From: Tubiluchus corallicola
Lineage: Eukaryota > Priapulida > Priapulimorpha > Priapulimorphida > Tubiluchidae
DNA: 60,000 nucleotides
Direction of reading: 5' to 3'
Assembly (NCBI GenBank): GCA_030141605.1
Contig: JAQGDQ010000076.1
Coordinates: forward strand, 498,001-558,000
Made by a program: the position numbers and the translations under genes. Shown here in pieces: positions 1 to 13,434 of the stretch (position 1 is the stretch's first letter; each line of letters starts with the position of its first letter). Under the pieces are notes generated by a model. The model saw nothing but the letters and a program-made list of their open reading frames with translations. It was not told the DNA's origin and made no database searches.

Positions 1-2720
1 AAATCAAACCATTATAACGTGTATACAACCCGTCTTTCAGAGAAACCCGTTTTAACTGCTGCAAAATGATTAAAGTTTATTAAACAAGATTTTTTTTAAA
101 TCCTGCATGGCTGTAGCTGTGTTTCCGATGCTTTGGCTTCTTTTACATTTGAATACAGTTATGAAAAGTTTTATCACTTTGTCCTTTATTACGTTGCAAA
201 AGTGAAGATTTAAATTTTTAGGCGCCATTGTTCATCGGCTTACTAGGCATCGTACTCACAACAGATATCATTACGATTGTTACATTTTTTAACGAACCAT
301 GTAGGATTTTAAACCTAGGAACGTAGGAACCATATAGATATAGATGTAGGGTCTATATCTAATACATTTATTGAAATTACTGAGTATTAGACGCGCAAAT
401 TTTCGTTTTAATTCCCTGATGTAATTTTCTTATTACATTTAATTGAATCCATTTTTTGCTTGTACGTATCTTAATGACGAGGAAATTAATTTAGAAATAT
501 TAAGTGTTTAATCTCGCAGAGTTGTAGAATGGCAACGTGGGATAATAAACACTTTGATAAATTAACCATGCAAAATTTATAGGCTTTACGGTAGCAAAGT
601 CGTAGCTAGACGGCTTCAAATAAAGAATCCATATAAACTACGTGCGCATCCATAGCAATCACGGGAAAATATTGGCAAACAAATCGCCTTTCGTTAATCA
701 TCAGTGTGCAGTAGCTACAACTTATAACTGGTCCCATTCCAAGAATGGTGCCTACGTAAACGGTGAATTCTGTCGCGCGCGTTGACGTTGTTGTTGTTGT
801 TGGCAACAGAAATCAAAAACTGCTGCACGTGCCGTCCATGTTGTTAAACGTGCTACATGTTGTTGAAGTTGTAGGTCAAAGCCATTCTGAATCTGTTAAT
901 TGATTTTAATGTGATGCTTGGAGCAAATGTGATTTTTTATAGTGCAATGAGATGTTTCATCTTAGAAAGAGGACAAAAAAATCCCCTGAATTTTTAATCA
1001 GATGTGTGTCTCATTCACCACAGCGACACCCCCCCCCACACACACAGACCAACTCTCTTACAACTGATGCTTGCATTACTGTGTTTCAAATCGTGCATTT
1101 GGAGGTCTATAAATTATTATCACGCAAAGATTATCCAACTGAAATTCAGTTCATTGAATATAGACATTAAATTTGAAAGAGTTGGTGATCAATTGTTAAT
1201 GATCAATAGTGTAACAGTTGTGCGCGAAAATGACGTTCATAGGTCTTGGTTCTTTTCCTGGTAGATAACGTCAGTGCTTCTTTCTGACAGCCTCTAGACC
1301 AAAGCAGGTTATATTAATTTTGCATACATTAGCGCATTTGTAACTTTAATTGAACACTTTCTTTTGTTTCAAAAGGGCGTAAGCTTTTAAAACTGCATTG
1401 TACATTGTATCAACCTTTAGGACAAACGAATAATAGACAGCCGTTGTTTTTTTGAGTTTTTAAGAAAACACGACTTGCCATGCCAAAGAATAAGACGTAA
1501 ATCATCATCATTATCATCATCATCATCACCGTCGTCGCCCTTGTCGTCGTCGTCGTCATCATCATCATCGTTATCGTCGTTGTAGACTTCGCTTTCATCA
1601 ACGTTGTGCAAATGAAATTGAAATCGAGACCTGTCAACGTCATGCTAATTTTCAAATAGGATTTTTCATGGTGGTGAGTTCGCTTTTCCTTCTCGGTTGA
1701 ACAAAAAAGGAATAACTAACTATACGCATTAGTCAGCTGGTATTTGTACCTAAAAATAGCTGAATCAATTAACATGCAGGAAATGATAACTCAACTATAC
1801 TTAAAATTTTTTAACTTATTTTTAACGCGTTTTTTTAATATTTCAATAATTATAATATGTCTTATTTATTTGTTTTTTTTTAATTTTTTTCCACTTCTTA
1901 TTGACGGAAATCAAATATCTGCGAAATAAGTCATGACATCATTCCCACCCGAGGCGAGAAACTAGCAAGAATTGAACACCTGTCCATTTCCTCTCCTCAG
2001 AGTTGCGAATAACAGCAGTATTAGATAGTAAGGTGGATGTTACTTAAAATTAAATGCTTTTTCTTATGATTTATTGACTGTTAGCTGTTCTCTTCGGTTT
2101 CCCTCACTGGAGGGCAACAATTTCTGAGACCCCTTATGTAATTGCAAGAATATACAACACAAGAATTGACGTGTTTAAAAATACAACATTGTACTAACAG
2201 TGCGTAGAATTCAGTCTCGCAAACTTCGGTTTCATAAACACGAGATGACGTGTTTTGCAAACACACTTTAATGCGCTTCTTAGCTCTCTTTTTGCTTCCT
2301 CAATTCGATAGCGATTACTTAATTCCACAGCAAGTGTTTAGATTCCGGGATAGCACGTAAAGTGTTTTATTCAACGGGTTGTTTAATTTTCGGGAGGAGC
2401 AGACCGCTACCAGAACAAATAACAATGAAATATCCTTGATTTTTTTCACGTAATTCCCTCTCGAAGACGGAAAACTGGATGTCTCCAGACTGTATTAAAC
2501 TGATACACAAACTGGGTCCGTGACTGTATGGAGTATTTTCGATCACCTGCAAAAATAGCAATTACACGAAAGAATTACATTAATGGTAGTCAGTTTTCTT
2601 ACCTAACAAAGACATAACAAATTACCGACAAAAACAATCGGTTTTTAGAAACTACGGGTCTTTTGTGTTATTTGAAGGATTACATTTCAAATGGGTTTTA
2701 AAAATCTCCTAGCTGGTGAA
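1..2720. other. AT-rich DNA without a recognisable gene
   Basis: Short open frames occur on both strands, but none has a recognisable domain, a plausible start context or flanking splice sites. The one structured stretch is the trinucleotide-rich patch near 1.5 kb, listed separately. Confidence 0.6.
1501..1580. repeat. Imperfect (ATC/GTC)n trinucleotide repeat
   Basis: Runs of atc and gtc triplets with a fixed 3-bp phase. Asp- or Met/Thr-rich reading frames across it come from the repeat and are not protein evidence. Confidence 0.85.
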
Positions 2721-2722
2721 GT

Positions 2723-2825
2723 TAAATAAATGAACGAATGAAAGAACGAACCAACAAATGAATGAATAGATGAACGAAAGAACGAATGAACGAACAGACG
2801 AGCAAACTACTGAACGAACAAATTA
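2723..2825. repeat. Degenerate tetranucleotide repeat (gaay)n
   Basis: Successive words such as gaac, gaat, gaaa and aacg keep a 4-bp rhythm over about 100 bp, with many point changes. This looks like an old, decayed microsatellite. Confidence 0.75.
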
Positions 2826-3384
2826 ATAAGAACGATGCTGATTCTTGAAATACGCTGTGTCCTAGAAGGTTGTAGTATAATACAATTCCGTACTACGGTA
2901 GTATTCTCGTAACAAAACGCATAACTTTGTGCAGCGTAATTTCTATTGGCTCTGTCTCTAAGATCTCCTCTTAACTAAGGAAATTAATTATTAAATTTCT
3001 CCTTTACGACAGAATCTTCTTGATTTACCCACGCTTTTTAATTTTTGTTTCTTTAATATTTATAACTATTATTTGTGCCTTTTTCTTTCTGTAATAACTC
3101 GCACAAGCACAAGGATAGGATCACGAAACTTACAGGGCACACTACTAAGACAGGGGGATGGATTTATGTATAACCCGTTACCCTCGGGTCAAAAGTCAAG
3201 GAATGAGCGGAACTTATTGTTTTTCGTTAGGCTGGCTTTCCTCCTACAGTTTTTGTGCTAGGACCTCAATTTTTGACATGTGGCTAGGTGGGGTGTGGTT
3301 GAAATCTTGTGCATCAGCCATTTGCGTATGGGAAGATTTTCTGCTAGGGGGACAAAAATCGAAATCGGAGGGTCGGGGATACTA

Positions 3385-3625
3385 ATGCATCCAAAGTCGA
3401 GTAACAGTGACTTATAATACGTTAAATGAAAGGCCTTGCTGAGGCGAAGCGAATGGTGTGATTCACGTCCAGACTGTTTCACCCCTGACCCCGATAAGAG
3501 CTTTAAACCGAAACCAGGGAATAAGAGTGACGAATGTTTCCAATGTTAAGCAACAGCAGATAGTAGTACATCAAATGAAACGTCTTGACGAGGCGAAATG
3601 AATGGTGTACAATGGCCCGCACTAG
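3385..3625. repeat. Two diverged direct copies of a ~150-bp segment
   Basis: The segment around aaatgaaaggccttg (3424) recurs about 149 bp later as aaatgaaacgtcttg (3573). Each is followed by gaggcga and a gaatggtgt block, and each is preceded by a related caaca/caaag block. This is a short diverged tandem duplication or two adjacent copies of a dispersed repeat. No coding frame is seen. Confidence 0.5.
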
Positions 3626-6600
3626 AGCAAAAGATTTAAGCTGCATTTAAGCAAGGGATTTTATTTAAAATTTTCAGTTTGAAATTTTCGCACAATTGAC
3701 GTCAAACATAATGGTCTATTACTCCGCCTCCGCTGTAACGTAAGCACACTCAGCGGCTTTCGGGACAACAGCTCACACTGAACAACAACAGTCTAAACTA
3801 AACTAAACAGCATGTCAGTCACAACTAATGTCTAATCAGCAGATAAACTGATTGGTATTTTTCATAAACACTAATTTACAGAGCAGCAGTTATTTTTAAA
3901 CGAAATTAATACCTCAAGTAGCCAAAAATGACTTTTCAATTTAAAAAGAACGTAGGACGAAGTTTCAAACCACTACAAAATACAGAAGCATAAGTATAAT
4001 TAAAAAAACTAAGCCAGTTAGCTTTGCTTTACAATAAATGAGCAACAAAAATATTAAGTCTCTCTTGCCTTTGAACATACGAACATCATTCATGTCGCGT
4101 TTTTTTTCTAGATTAACTGATCATGTGCTCGTCTGCAATATTTATTCAGTTTTTGTATTTTTCCGTTTGCTAGGCTAAGGAAATGGAATAAATTTGATTG
4201 TTCCATTTCATAGACAACCCTTATATTGAATGCCCGAGTTACATAAGTCCCAATGGCATGTTTTAACCATGATTATAATCAGAAAATAGCGTAAAATAGC
4301 TAAAACTACATTGATGTATAATATAGGTTTTGACCACATTTGAATTAATTTTGGCTGTGGAGATATCATCGAGGTTTAGAAAAACTGGCCAGAAAAGGAA
4401 ACATTTTGTTTTGTCCTTATTTAAAGTTAATCAAGTAGTTGTTTTTATCTAACTTGCAAAGCCATAAACTAAACTAAACTGCGTATTTTCTTGACTGCAA
4501 AATGGTTTAATCAGCAACTTGAAGACGTAAGCGTTGTGCATTTCTTCCTATAAACGAAACTAGACTATATATTTCCACTATTTCAGTTGCAATTTCAATT
4601 GACAATAATAAAATCTAGAAGCAGGCTCATATTTCTCCCGCTAACTAATGAAAACTTGAGCATTTTTCACAACAGTGTTAGAAAGAGCTGTAGCTAAATG
4701 TCCCGAACGTATCTGCTGCAGGGGTGTGTGAAATAACTTGCACGCTGATTGGTTCGTCAACAAAAATGTTTGATATTATGTTAAACGTCAATTGAGATTG
4801 AGATCTTTTCTAAGCCTAACATTCAACGGAATTTCGCAACTACTATATATCTAAATGTTGTTAAACGTCGAGTCAGGTAGATTCATACTCCAGTGTGCTA
4901 TTAGATTTTAGTAGATAATAATATTAAATACTATTAAATTTTATTCTGAGTTTAAAAATTTGAATTAATGGTATTTCACTTGAGTTATATTTAAAATTTT
5001 TATGCAATGTAATTCATAGCTACTGGCATTTCCGTGACTGAAAGTAGGGAGAAAATAATTTACGTAACAAAAATCGCATAACACAGTAAATGAAAGCACA
5101 GACGTTATCTTCCAAACTACGTTGCACTTGCTTTGTGCATCAAATTTTGAGGAAAAAACAAAGAGACGGACATCAGTCTTTAATATATAATTGTCTCCCC
5201 ACATATCTATTAAATAACATTGCAACTTGAGGCACATTAAAATTTACAATCCTATTTCGACTGGTAATATTTCCTGTGTGAAATTTTGCACACATAGCGA
5301 ATTTTTGCTAATCTACTGCAAGACATAGGAGAGAGGCTACATATCACTTAATGGCAACACAATTAAATGGACAGCCGTAGACAATGCCATTTCTAACTTA
5401 AAACTGGATTTTGCCACAAATGCTGATTTTGTTTGCAGTAAAGAAAGACATTTTAATAATTAACAATGGTCTGGAAACAGTAAACGCAACAGCGAACACC
5501 TGTTGCCGCTGCCGCATCCGCCGCAAGTAACGCACATACAAAAAAGAAACATAGGTTTTGAATGTTATTAACCGATTTAATGTTACATAATATTGCTCAT
5601 TTAGGCCTACAATTTTGAGTAGATTTTTTGCTGTACGTTATTTATAAGTTCCCCCAACAGTAAGTAAGTAAGCAACCTTTATTTATCCTCGATCACTAAG
5701 ATGGGTAATTTCTTCCAATGTTGGTTGAAAGTTAATGTAATTAGGACTTTTTAAAAGCTAAAGCTTGTCAATAAACTTTAATTTTTTATTCTTGAAATTC
5801 CAATTGCCAAAAGAAAAAGAGACAAGCACCGAAAATGTCGGGAAACAAACGTAAATGAATCAAAAATAATCCTGTGCTACACTGACAACTTGCATTAGGC
5901 CTATTCGTTAATCTTATAGTGCCCTAAAATTTCTATAAAAATTATTCTTGTGCTTATTGCCACCACCCAAGGTTGAAATGAACTCCCGCTACTATAACTT
6001 AATTTTAACTAAATTTTTCGTGGCTATCAACTCTGTAAGAAAAGTACATTTTAATGCACTCGTATCACGAGTGCTGATGCAGCGACATTAGTAAAATAAT
6101 GTTTTTATGGGTCTTTTGGAAAGGCACCAAACAGCCAAAGTTGAATTAATTTTTCCCATTTTTGACAAGTTCTGGCATACCATTACTTTCATTTAATTTC
6201 CCGAAAACACACGACCTTGTGCCAAAGTCGTGAAAGGCAGCCAAAATGAATTACACGAAAAGGAGGTACATAGTTTCTTAATCACCTTGACGCAACGGCA
6301 GAAGCGGCACAGTTATTTAATTCGCAAAACGTTCAGCTAGTTAATTCTTAATTAATTTTAGGTTCATGACAATACATTAATATGTCGAAATGCGTTGATA
6401 AATAAAGGTATTGGTAAAACATGGTTTCTGTGTCAAACATATAACTAAAGTAATTAAAAGTTAACATTTTAAAAGGTTGAATTAAACGGTTGCCAAATAA
6501 ACATTAGGTTAATTTTAGAGATCACCCAAAAATATGCAGCAGTCAAAAGGTGCGACACAATGTATTAATGACATGGTGACATGGCTGAGCATATAGCTGC

Positions 6601-9600
6601 TAAATAGTTAATTACGTGAGAAAAACGCTAAGAAGATGTCACGAATTTTGCATAATGCAAAAATTTCTGTCTTTCTTTGTGAACGCAGATTTATAGTATG
6701 TGTATGTCACGCTCTAGCTTTGTGAAAGGTTTTCTTCACTACTAACTGAAGGCAAAATAGTGTTTAAGTGAAAAAGTGATGGAATTTATACAAACCCATT
6801 ACTGACTGACAAGTAAAGAGAAAATAGGCAATTTCGCAGGTAAAAGTTACCTGTTGAAAGATTAAAAGTCGGCTGCCTATCAGAGATGTTCACTCTTTCA
6901 ACAACAAGTTCACATTGGGTGGCCTTGGCCTTTATAATCTCACTATCCTTTCTGAAACTGCAAAAGCTAACATCTTGCTACAAAAAATAGCACACCTATG
7001 AAATTAATACTTAAGCGTGTAGACTACTTTTCCTAAAATAGTTTATTTGCAAATTCGGAAAACAAAAATAGTCTTAATTGAATTTTTACTAACTACATCT
7101 TTAACATAAATAAACAAATAAATAAACAACAAATAAAATTACAAATAACACATAGATAGTAACAAAATGAACTTACAATAATTAAATTTTCAAATCAAAC
7201 TTTGATCGAAAAGAAGGAAATGAGAAAACTCGGAACAGAGCCTATATTTGAATTACAAACTTACAAGCTACAGGTAGTTTTTAAAATCATACAACAATGC
7301 TCATACTATGTTAATGAAACGTTAATTGATGCCATTCAAATTCAGTATTATTAACATCAAGCATGTAATTCTTTCAGCGTAGATTAAGTATTCAGTTATT
7401 ATGACAACAGTTACTTGTAGAAGTGGATTACCTAGACAGCCTTGGACTAGTCAGAGCGTCTGATTTCTTTTTAACACGCGTGTGGCGGTAACAGCATCAG
7501 ACGTCAGTCTTTCACCACGCTAATAGTTTGACACATTCCTCACTTAACCCCTCGGCTAAAATGGGCTGATCCACTACGCCGGGGCGCTGACGAACAAGAA
7601 AAACACAATACCTCTTGTAAAGATATAAACCAAACATTTCTGAAGTAAAACGATAAATTTGTTTTATGTTCGTTCACAAATACTGCCTGGCTTTCCGAAA
7701 TGGATGTGCATTGTTTTTGCGCTTCTGTGAGCTCTTTTCTACACTCCTCCTACTCGTAGCTCTCACCGTCCTTGATTTTTGCTTCATGTTTATTACTTGA
7801 GGTGTGGGGTTGTAAGCTATAGTCCCAACTCATTCACGTAAAGTTTAAGTTCAACTCTTGAGCGACAAAGTTGAAAAACGGGATTAGCGAAGTTTAGAGG
7901 ACACGCGCCAGAAAGCAAAGGAGATCATCAGCGATTTGGTGAGCAGTCAGAGGCGTTCTTTGATGTATAATACTTCATAATCGTTGTGTTAAACGATTTA
8001 GCTATAGAAAAATTATAGTTTGGTTAAGTTTACTATCGTGGTTGAAAATTTTTTGTTCATGGAATTAAAAGCGTGAGGCAGATAAAGGCTGTGTTAAAGC
8101 CTTCTATTCAGACTTAACTTTTTAAAATTTGGCATTTGACAATGTGTTGAAACTGAAACTTTAAAAAATCTTAGTTTACATAATTTTCTAGAGAAATGTA
8201 ACTTTTAGAGCCTCAAAACACTTAATACAACCGTTTTTCAAGTAGTATATGTAGCTAGAACTGATCAAACACCCCTGTCTGGGGACTTAAGAATTATTTT
8301 CATTTTTTGGCGAAAAAAATCGGGGTTAGGACCCCTTTGTTCGTCTGTTGAAAGTCTTTATGCGGTTTTTAAGCGGGAATGCAGACGATTTCCTTGTCTA
8401 TGACCATTTCCATTTAGGATGATTTCTGATGAATCGTATCTGTCGAGTCATCTTAAGTTTCTGGGTCAGTTTGAATAGTTTAGTCTAAAAGTTTAAACTC
8501 GGTAGACGGTTTTAGTGATAGTCTAACCTTCGTGAGAATTATTACTTGCGGTTTCTGCCTTGTTGTCAGGCAAAAACATCGAGCATATAGAGGACTTTGG
8601 GATTGGGATGTCTACAAATATGTTGACAACCGATGTCTCTACCAGGAAGACGGTCTAACGAATAAGAAAACAACCTACTTAGGGTTGGTTACTATAGCAA
8701 CACCAACACAATAGTCTATGTTAACAGCAATCACGTGTAAATGAAACTCCCAAAATGGCGTTTTTCATTTAAGTTTTTAGCATGACAACATAGCAAAACG
8801 ATGTGCTAAAAGCTTTTTGAAATATAAAACGAATTAAATAATATTACCTGTAGTAATGATATTAGTAGTTAATTGGTGATTGTTTTAACAGCTTTTGTTA
8901 GTCCTACTAATCGCAGTAATTAGCCGCAATTCCTGGTTATGGTTATGGGGATTGATTATACACACTTCCGAAAGCAAGTGTTTTTTTCGAGATTTCCAGG
9001 TTTTTCTTATGGTACTATAATCTTAAGGCGCAGATGTTGGAGTCATACCAGAATTTATCATTTAACCTTTTCTACTGCTACTTCTGATAAATTTTTAAAA
9101 TAGCAGTTTTTTTGAATAAAAATGAAACTAATACCTACAAAACAGTGATGGTAACGGTGACACCTTATCAACAGTGAAAGTTACGGTTTCGTGACAATGC
9201 GTTCAGTTGGACAGGACTGAGAATGGACAGGACAGTGAAACAGAACAATTTCTTACATTTATAGATACACTGAAGTTTGGAATTAGGCCTAAGTTTGTCT
9301 ATACTCGACTGTGAGTGTGTTCACACGGTGAGGTTTTTACATTAAATTCTACGTTTTCCCAAAAGCATTCCGAAAATTACTCATTTTATTCCACTTCATG
9401 TAGTTAGACCGTTCTCTTGAATAGAACAACATGATATGAAGTTTCGTAGCCTAAATATTTTTCTGAGTTTTAGTTGAGGTTAAAATTTTAGTTCCATCAG
9501 AGTTTCAGTGGCGTCCACACATTTTAGATAAGGTTTCACTCTTCCAAAGGGCTCATGATTGTACGCAGGTTTATACAGATTGTAGGCCTAGACAGTCTAG

Positions 9601-12515
9601 TCCTAAAGGGTGCTAGCTGTTTTAGCTTTGTTGTCATATCCTTGAATACTCTGTTGTTGTTTTATTGTATTAAGATACTTCTTAATTTACTTATTAAAAA
9701 ATTGTCACTCTGTAACACTTTCAACCAATAACAAATGATGCAGTTGAAGACAGGAATCATAGGATTAACAATTTACTATTTTCGTGTCTTCTTGATTAAT
9801 CTTTTTTAATCAAAACTTCGTTTCCTTTTCTTCGATCAAATTATTCAAGGTAATTAGTTTAGATCAAAGGAGTTTTGCTAGAGCTTCTTCTGCGTTCTTT
9901 TCCCTAGCAACAAACATGCTAGTTTTAGCGAAAATAAAAAACTGTTGCAACGTCAGCAAATTGTCGAGTAGCCAGTTAAATTTCACACTTCCTGAGGCCA
10001 ACTGACCACTGCGTGAACTGGACAGTGGTAATCTAAGCTCCCTTTATTGAAAAAAAGTACAAATTACCTCTGGTCAAACATATTTCTTTGTGGTTTGTTT
10101 GGTTAAATATGTCAGGGTCACTTGGTTTTTCCAGTTTGTGGTCAACAAAAATGTAGTGGACAATGGTCAAAATTTGAATACAGGTTTAAATAGATATTTG
10201 GGCAGCTAGACAAACTATGTCGGTACAGTACTGACCCAGAAAGTCTTTTGTGCAAATTGTACAGTGCATATACCTCTATTTCTAACTTCAGTACCGTTTC
10301 CAGGCAGTGTAAGCAAACTGAGCTCTTTAAATTGCTCGTAAAGAGTTAGCGATTCTAGATCACAGCCAACAAGGCCCACTTTTTTCTGGAACAATCCCTG
10401 AAAATTCCTAGGCTAGTCACCAAAGGTTTTTTCCATTAAAAAGCTTAGTAAAAAATAAATAATGTAAAGAATTAATTCAATTAGATTAATGTTAAGAAAA
10501 AAATTCTTGGAAAACAAAAATTTGTTAACTGAAACGGTACTTAAACTATTATTTCAAATCTCATTGAAAAAAACAGTTAGTGTGCGCCTCTCAACATTTC
10601 AGATTATGCTGGAAAAACTTCAGCAGTAATATTAGCACTAACTTTCTTTCCTTCTTAAAAAAGATTACACTGAAACACATATATATTCGTCACTTAAATC
10701 ATTACAAGCATTACATTTTCTGTCATTAGATTCCAAATGTTTTCAATTTGTAACTTTTGATTAGAAAACTGAATACTACGGTAACTTTATATAGTATTCT
10801 AATGGATATAATAACCTTTCAAACATTCTGCAATTAAAGCACATCATAATAACTTGTTAACCAAGCTACCTGAATTTCTAAAAATTGATCATTTATATTG
10901 TATCAGTTAATCAATCATAAAAGACTGCAATTTGTCCGACTTCACGCGCACAATCCACATATTTGCAGTTTTATTTGATTTATAAATAACGTGCAGCGCT
11001 GTACATTCTTTGTTTTTGAAACAAAACGCTCAGAGAGGATATGGCATAATTTAGTTGTAATGGATTTATGGTTTTGACAAAAATAATAACATGTTTTGCT
11101 GCAGTAAGGGCAATCTTGCAATTCGAGATTATGATTACGTGTCATCTGTGTAAAACTTTCAATGTAGAAAACCACCAAGAACCTGTTAAATCACATAATT
11201 TAAAGAATTTATACCCAAGATATGACTGCTTCCAACTTCAACTAAGCCACATCATTTATGAAAGTTGTAAATGACAATGGTGACAAATTCTCTCCTTGTC
11301 GCAGTCTACCAGCATTTAGAAAATAATATTTGAACAGTTCCTTTAAGCAAACACATTTTCAGCTTTTAAGTTAAATGTAATTCTATTTCACAACAAATTC
11401 GATTTAAATTTATTCTCTAGCTTAGTACAGTATAGTAGCAAACACGTTCATTTGCTTACATTTGCTAAATTAGTTAAGTTTCACCTATAGCTGTTGTGTG
11501 TAAGACCGTGATAGTTCACACAAAAATATTATTTTCAGCAATTCTAAAAGTGGCAGTACACATGGTTTAGATTAATTAGCATCAGTTCAAAACACACAAC
11601 AATAAATAAAAAAACACAGAGACACACCACAGTCTGACATTTAGGGTTAGAACATTACATACAAAATCTGTAACCCTTTTGCCAACCTGTTTTGTGTGGG
11701 AATTTTCAAGCAAGGCAAGCACGACATCTGCCTTTGCCAGCTATAGCCAGCTATATGAACAGTGTGCTAAAAATAATGTTTGAAAATAAAAAAATATTAC
11801 AAAACAGCGTTAATTCAGCATAGAACGAAATAGTGAACCGTATTAGTGAGCTGGCCACGATTAACACGCAGTCATGGGGGGAGATAGAATCATAAGTGTT
11901 TGCGCTCTTGTGTTTTAATTCGGTCAAATCGCTTGGAAATTCAATGAAATCCTTAGTAGCAGTAATTTTTTGACAAATTAGTTTAATGTCTGACAGCAAA
12001 CTAGAAGCAACGTAAATGCCACAATCCTTTTCATGGTTGGCTAAAGTCAGTTAATAAACAAAATTAATTATTATGTGTCTACTCAAATCATGGAATGCAC
12101 GTCAGGCGGCATGCCTTTAACAAAGTTCGTATGATACGATAAAATAGGCAAATCTATTGTTCGTAGCTTCTTAATTCGGTTTCGTAATTAAACTTAATGC
12201 AAGCAAACTTTTCATATTATCGCTGGTTTAGTATTCTGGGGAAAGATAATGTATAATTTTCTCACTACCTGTGTGTCGAAAAATAATTAACCCTTAAGCA
12301 AATATGATTAGAAAGGCGGCTCCGCTTTTAACACGGATGTAAAACGACGATCTGCGTTTGTTCAGGATAAAACTCGTGATGTAACAGTTCACGATTTTCA
12401 CAGGCTGAAAAACATGTAAACTGTCATTATTTTTTATAAATTTACTTCCATCTTGTTATCCATGCCATTTTTTTCTTTTTTGCAGTTTTTTTGTTATTCT
12501 GTCTTGTTTCATTTG
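3626..12515. other. Gene-poor AT-rich region
   Basis: About 8.9 kb in which I see no exon, RNA gene or intact mobile element. Short frames (for example 8532-8714 and 11751-11999) have no family resemblance and lie in ordinary AT-rich sequence. The segment 5660-5705 (gtaagtaagtaagcaac, then ctttatttatcctc) looks like the edge of a dispersed repeat, but I cannot define it. Confidence 0.5.
8688..8701 (+). promoter_or_regulatory. X-box-like (RFX) site
   Basis: The sequence gttactatagcaac matches every position of the X-box pattern GTHNYYATRRNAAC, bound by RFX factors upstream of ciliary genes. No gene is recognised nearby, so function is unproven. Confidence 0.3.
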
Positions 12516-12546
12516 TGTTTGTTCATTTATTTATTTATTTATTCAT
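12516..12546. repeat. (TTTA)n microsatellite
   Basis: A short run of tttatttatttatttattc degenerates into attcatttacttattcac. It lies just before a tandem-repeat patch. Confidence 0.7.
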
Positions 12547-12679
12547 TTACTTATTCACTTCTTTATTTCAGACTCTGAGTCCATAGAATTCAAAATAAAT
12601 TCACTACATGTAAATGGACGAAAAGCTATAAAATATACAACTTACAGACAATTAAGGCCGAAATACAAATTAATGTAAA

Positions 12680-12895
12680 ATTATAGAAATAAGAATTATA
12701 GCTATACGAAAAATAAAATTAAGTTAGGAATACAAAATTTATAATACAATGTATCTAAAATTATAGAAATAAAAAATCAAGTTAGGAATACAACATTTAT
12801 AATACAATGTATCTGAAATTATAGAAATAAGAATTATAGCTATAAGAAAAATAAAATTAAGTTAGGAATACAAAATTTATAATACAATGTTTACA
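12680..12895. repeat. AT-rich tandem repeat, three copies
   Basis: The block aagttaggaatacaaaattt followed by ataatacaatg occurs at 12721, about 12779 and about 12859. The copies are separated by aaattatagaaataa-type linkers of unequal length. Copies are nearly identical, so amplification is fairly recent. Confidence 0.85.
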
Positions 12896-13163
12896 ATATT
12901 AGTTAAAAGCGTGTTAGTTAAGAGAACAAATACAGTAGGAAAATAAAAAAATCTAAAAAACTTAACATTGGCTTGGAGTGAAAGTTAGGGATTACAGAAC
13001 AGTGGCGAGGACATCCTAGCATCGCTGCTTAAAAGTACATTTATTGCCTTATTTAAATACATTGGAACCTAGCAAGCTAGACTGTGCATGCACTTTCTTA
13101 AAAGAACATTAAAATATGTTAAGCTGTTTCCCACAAACATAGGTCTTGCACTGTAATGGAACG

Positions 13164-13434
13164 TTCTGTTCTGTTCTGTTCTGTTCTGTTCTGTTCTGTT
13201 CTGTTCTGTTCTCCTCTGCTCTGCTCTGCTCTGCTCTGCTCTGCTCTGCTCTGCTCTGTTCTGTTCTGTTCTGTTCTGTTCTGTTCTGTTCTGTTCTGTT
13301 CTGTTCTGTTCTGTTCTGTTCTGTTCTGTTCTGTTCTGTTCTGTTCTGTTCTGTTCTGTTCTGTTCTGTTCTGTTCTGTTCTGTTCTGTTCTGTTCTGTT
13401 CTGCTGTGCTTTGCTCTGCTCTGTTTTGTTCCTT
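13164..13434. repeat. (CTGTT)n pentanucleotide array with a (CTGCT)n block
   Basis: An almost perfect pentanucleotide array. A homogeneous CTGCT block at about 13216-13256 is embedded in CTGTT, and the last 30 bp are degenerate. Pure CTGTT has no stop codon in any frame, so the long Leu/Cys/Ser-rich and Arg/Thr/Glu-rich frames here are artefacts. Confidence 0.97.

Noticed and set aside
7540-7600. Possible tRNA in the slightly GC-rich ctcggctaaaatgggctg region
   Set aside because: No B box and no cloverleaf could be drawn.
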